NCBI GenBank assembly: GCA_022827185.1
Contig: JAJDTM010000030.1
Location: forward strand, 62,001 to 126,000
Reading direction: 5' to 3'
Length of the DNA stretch: 64,000 nucleotides
DNA from: Candidatus Poribacteria bacterium
GTDB taxonomy: Bacteria > Poribacteria > WGA-4E > WGA-3G
Shown here: positions 61,262 through 64,000 of the stretch, one piece after another
How the letters are laid out: each line of letters opens with the position of its first letter
Position numbering within the stretch: the stretch's first letter is position 1
The notes under the pieces: model-generated
The model's input: the letters and a program-made list of their open reading frames with translations, nothing else
Databases searched by the model: none
Told to the model about the DNA's origin: nothing
Position numbers and translations under genes: made by a program

Positions 61262-63127
61262 ATGCGCACCTCCGATCAGATCCTTAAAGTCTTTGATAAC
61301 TATCCGCGAGAGAATACCGTCTGCTTACCCTCTGGAGCAGTTGCCCGATTTGAAAAAGGCGGTATCTCTGATGTCGCTATATCACCGGACGAAAATCTGA
61401 TTGCCATAGCGTCTCGCCTTGGTGTATGGCTCTATGATGCCCACACCAAAGATTTCGTGTCGTTAATGGCTGTTGAAGATACTGGGCTCCTTTCAAAGAT
61501 CGTTTTTTCGCCTGACGGTACCCGAATCGTTACTGGCGATTGGAACGGAAAAATAACCTTATGGGACCTCAAGACTGCAACAGCACTTGCTACCTATACC
61601 CATAAAGGTTATATCACTTCAATTACATTTTCACCCAACGGTAAATTTATCGCTACCGGTAGTAGGGACGCGACTGCGACACTGTGGGATGTTGAGACGG
61701 AAACTGCTTGTTTTACTATTACGCATCAAGATTCTGTGACTTCAACAGCTTTCTCGCCAGATGGCACGCTTTTAGCAGCCAGTAGTAGGGATTCAACTGC
61801 GACACTGTGGCAGATTGACACAGAAGAAATCCGCTGGACTTTTACGCACGAAAGCCGAGAGATAACATTCGATATAGGTCATGTCGAAACTGTCAACACA
61901 GGTGGAATAGGGTACATCGCTTTTTCCCCGGATGGAAAGTATTTTGCGACCGCCGGTCAGCGTACGGATTTGTGTACAACACTCTGGGACGTTGAGACTG
62001 GAGAACAACTTTGGTGTGTTACCCATGAAAAACCGATTGACGCCGTTGCGTTTTCGCCCGATGGGATGTCTATGGCAACGTACTATGAGGACGATACTGT
62101 CAGCGTCCTGCGTGTTGCAGATGGCATCCTGATACCGCGGACTATTCACGCAGAGAAGTGGCATAAAATTAAAAAAAATCTATCTATAGATCATGATGAG
62201 GATGGCTGGGGCCGGAGGGTTCGATTTTCACCGGATGGAAAACACCTCGCGGAATTTAAAATGGGGAGCAATTCACTTACATTGTGGGATATTAACACTG
62301 GCAAAAAAACCGAGGCGTTTGACGGAGTTAGTGGATCGGCACTGACCCTTGCATTTTCCGCAGAGGGGCATTGCTTCGGGTTGAGTCGTACCCCTGATCC
62401 AGAATATGATACCGTTGAATTGTGGGATGCGGAAAAGCGCGCCAGTTTCACACATAGCGAGTTTGTTACTACCGTAGCGATGTCACCGAATGGGACGTTC
62501 TTAGCGACAGGTGGCATAGATAAAAGGGTCAAACTTTGGCATGTAGAGACACAGCAATGCTTTCAAACTCTATTGGGGCACATAGGGTTCATCGTATCCG
62601 TTGCGTTCTCACCTGATGAAACCCTCTTGGCCAGTGGTAGTGGTGAAAACTGGGAACAGCAAACGCATGCAGATGGCACAACTTTATCTTACTCTGCTGA
62701 CGATAGTCCTGTTGACAAAACCGCCAAGGTGTGGGAAGTTGCTACCGGGAAAAATATTGCCACACTTGAAAACCCTTGGCGGGTCAGTGGAATCGCGTTT
62801 TCGCCCGATGGAAAGTGCCTCGCGACAGGTACAAGCAAAATTGTTACCTTGTGGGATACAAAGACGTGGCAACCCATTGCTACATTTGATACGGTGGATT
62901 TTGAATCCCTTGCGTTTTCACCTGACGGCAGCCGACTCGTTATCGGCGGAACGTGGCCCGAGCAGCGGATTCAGATTTGGAATGTAGAAACTCGGGAACT
63001 TATCGTCGAATTGTCGGGACATAAAAGCGATGTCGAATCTTTTGCCTTTTCACCAGATAGTTGCCTGCTTGCGAGCGGTGGATTTGATGGTGTTATCTAT
63101 TTGTGGGACATGACCCCTTACCTATAG
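61262..63127 (+). CDS. WD40 repeat protein
   Basis: 621 residues with about thirteen WD40 blades (FSPDGxxLATGSxDxTxxLWD pattern), enough for two propellers. No kinase, protease or signal peptide is present. The blades are least regular around 330-400 and 460-480, where an insert (SGENWEQQTHADGTTLSYSADDSPVDK) breaks a strand. WD40 propellers are protein-binding scaffolds and are frequent in symbionts. The ATG at 61262 has AAGGAG upstream. No partner gene can be named. Confidence 0.93.
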   Translation: MRTSDQILKVFDNYPRENTVCLPSGAVARFEKGGISDVAISPDENLIAIASRLGVWLYDAHTKDFVSLMAVEDTGLLSKIVFSPDGTRIVTGDWNGKITLWDLKTATALATYTHKGYITSITFSPNGKFIATGSRDATATLWDVETETACFTITHQDSVTSTAFSPDGTLLAASSRDSTATLWQIDTEEIRWTFTHESREITFDIGHVETVNTGGIGYIAFSPDGKYFATAGQRTDLCTTLWDVETGEQLWCVTHEKPIDAVAFSPDGMSMATYYEDDTVSVLRVADGILIPRTIHAEKWHKIKKNLSIDHDEDGWGRRVRFSPDGKHLAEFKMGSNSLTLWDINTGKKTEAFDGVSGSALTLAFSAEGHCFGLSRTPDPEYDTVELWDAEKRASFTHSEFVTTVAMSPNGTFLATGGIDKRVKLWHVETQQCFQTLLGHIGFIVSVAFSPDETLLASGSGENWEQQTHADGTTLSYSADDSPVDKTAKVWEVATGKNIATLENPWRVSGIAFSPDGKCLATGTSKIVTLWDTKTWQPIATFDTVDFESLAFSPDGSRLVIGGTWPEQRIQIWNVETRELIVELSGHKSDVESFAFSPDSCLLASGGFDGVIYLWDMTPYL

Positions 63128-63255
63128 AATGCTTAAGAATCGCCTCAGAGATGGGTAATGATATAGAAGCAGGGAGCCATATTTCAACAAATGGAAACTT
63201 ACACCCAAACCTCCAAAGTGGAAAGAGCACTGATGCTCCTGACAGTTAAAAACAT

Positions 63256-63284
63256 TTGACTTTTTTTTCGATGTGTGTTATACT
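63256..63284 (+). promoter_or_regulatory. sigma-70 promoter for tRNA(CAT)
   Basis: TTGACT at 63256-63261 followed by a T-tract, a 17-base spacer, and TATACT at 63279-63284. The tRNA begins 48 bases downstream. Confidence 0.8.
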
Positions 63285-63332
63285 TAAAAAATAGAAATGC
63301 TGGGTAGACTTCATAAGCCCTACCAGACACAT

Positions 63333-63406
63333 GCCGGTGTAGCTCAGTGGTTTAGAGCACACGACTCATAATCGTGCTGTCCGGAGTTCGACTCTCCGCA
63401 CCGGCA
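63333..63406 (+). tRNA. tRNA with anticodon CAT (elongator Met or Ile2)
   Basis: The acceptor GCCGGTG/CACCGGC pairs fully. The D-arm is AGCTCAGTGGTTTAGAGC, the anticodon stem-loop CACGA-CTCATAA-TCGTG, the T-arm CGGAGTTCGACTCTCCG. There is no C1-A72 mismatch, so it is not an initiator. CAT is read as Met, or as Ile if lysidine-modified. The tilS gene starts 77 bases downstream, which slightly favours Ile2, but identity is unresolved. Confidence 0.9.
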
Positions 63407-63482
63407 TCGCTTCTTTTGACACGGTTAGCAGCCGAGTTAATATTTAAACGGCAAAACTTGCTGTCAAGAATAGGCACACCTC

Positions 63483-64000
63483 ATGACAGTCGATTTTGTG
63501 CAACAGATGCACCGTTTCATCGCGCAGCATAAGATGATCGAAGACGGCGAGACAGTGCTCGTTGCGGTCTCAGGCGGCGCGGATTCGCTCGCACTTCTGC
63601 ACGGTCTGAGCACCTTACGATCGCAGCTGAAGTGCCAACTCCACGTCGCTCATCTAAACCATTGTCTCCGCCCGGATGCAGATGCGGATGCAGATTTTGT
63701 CCGTCAGCACGCAGTGGATTTAAGATTACCTTGTACGATCCAACGTATGGAAATACTGCATTTGGCTCAGCAATGGAAACTCTCTGTAGAGGCAGCAGGA
63801 CGTAGCGCGCGCTATCAGTTTTACGAATCGGTCATAACGGAAATCGATGCCACTAAGGTAGCCTTAGGACACCATCAGGACGATATTGCTGAGACGGTTT
63901 TGATGAACCTCATCCGAGGCAGCGGAGCCACCGGATTGAAAGGCATTGCACCTGTCAGGGACGCAAAATTTATTCGACCTCTCGCGGGCTTCACACGCCA
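63483..64000 (+). CDS. tilS: tRNA(Ile)-lysidine synthase, N-terminal part (cut by window end)
   Basis: The visible 172 codons hold the PP-loop motif VAVSGGADSLALLHGL and conserved HVAHLNHCLRPDADADADFV, EAAGRSARYQFY, and LGHHQDDIAETVLMNLIRGSGATGLKGI. The enzyme attaches lysine to C34 of tRNA-Ile(CAT), switching it from Met to Ile decoding. The gene continues past 64000. The start ATG at 63483 gives the usual N-terminus. It sits directly after a tRNA with anticodon CAT, a possible substrate. Confidence 0.95.
   Translation, partial: MTVDFVQQMHRFIAQHKMIEDGETVLVAVSGGADSLALLHGLSTLRSQLKCQLHVAHLNHCLRPDADADADFVRQHAVDLRLPCTIQRMEILHLAQQWKLSVEAAGRSARYQFYESVITEIDATKVALGHHQDDIAETVLMNLIRGSGATGLKGIAPVRDAKFIRPLAGFTR

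Noticed and set aside
1..64000. CRISPR array, prophage or insertion sequence
   Set aside because: No regularly spaced direct repeats with unique spacers, no transposase, integrase or phage structural gene was found. The repeats seen are dispersed or short tandem elements.

Overview
The window is a chromosomal segment from an uncultured, mid-GC bacterium. No marker gene fixes the lineage. The gene mix points to a Candidatus Poribacteria-like sponge symbiont or a related environmental lineage: three phytanoyl-CoA-type dioxygenases, several Gfo/Idh/MocA and TIM-barrel sugar enzymes, a sulfatase, GH32 and GH95 glycosidases, Uma2, TPR, ankyrin, WD40 and cadherin repeat proteins, FGE-like domains, and a surface protein ending in an 'FPNPFNPETWIPYQL'-type tail. 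This assignment is inference.

Layout. 0-3.4 kb: PmoA-like protein, PhyH dioxygenase, Gfo/Idh oxidoreductase. 3.4-7.8 kb (minus strand): an AAA ATPase coupled to a small nuclease-like protein, a Nudix protein, a secreted HEFAH metallopeptidase ending in a VHL-beta-like domain, and a VapBC-like pair. 8-14 kb: two divergent GH32 enzymes, a mannonate dehydratase behind a consensus promoter, and two LamG secreted proteins. 14-22.4 kb (plus strand): TPR protein, sulfatase, ankyrin protein, a lidless Hsp70 and two paralogues that join a J-like domain to an FGE/C-lectin-fold domain. 22.6-32 kb: GH95, a solitary DNA methyltransferase, an Eis-like acetyltransferase, MDR dehydrogenase, PhyH, RmlB-like dehydratase, aldo/keto reductase, MTH1187 protein. 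32-39 kb: two secreted jelly-roll-like proteins, then sugar isomerase, HIBADH-type dehydrogenase, Gfo/Idh and Zn-ADH genes. 39-44.9 kb: housekeeping genes nfo, obg, proB, proA, plus Uma2. 45-53 kb: two more secreted proteins, MurJ-like flippase, GDPD, NtrC-type regulator, LLM monooxygenase, aldo/keto reductase. 53.7-58.4 kb: a 1566-residue cadherin-repeat surface protein. 59-64 kb: tRNA-Leu, initiator tRNA, another secreted protein, PhyH, WD40 protein, tRNA(CAT) and the start of tilS.

Most striking signal: seven secreted proteins with different N-terminal domains, at four loci, end in almost the same short tail, consensus V-x-P-x-G-K-L-x-T-x-W-x-x-[LIV]-K, within a few residues of the stop codon. 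A decayed eighth copy lies at 59.6 kb. The tail looks like an undescribed sorting, anchoring or processing signal. Second candidates are the Hsp70/J-like/FGE-like cluster, the ATPase/nuclease pair, and the VHL-beta domain on a secreted protease.

Intergenic DNA is rich in small dispersed repeats: a MITE-like element with terminal inverted repeats (two copies, one between proB and proA), palindromic elements, hairpin tandem units with compensatory changes, and a 150-bp tandem duplication that copied the end of an aldo/keto reductase gene. Sigma-70-type promoters with TTGAC(A/T) and TATAAT-like boxes are clear at about a dozen places.
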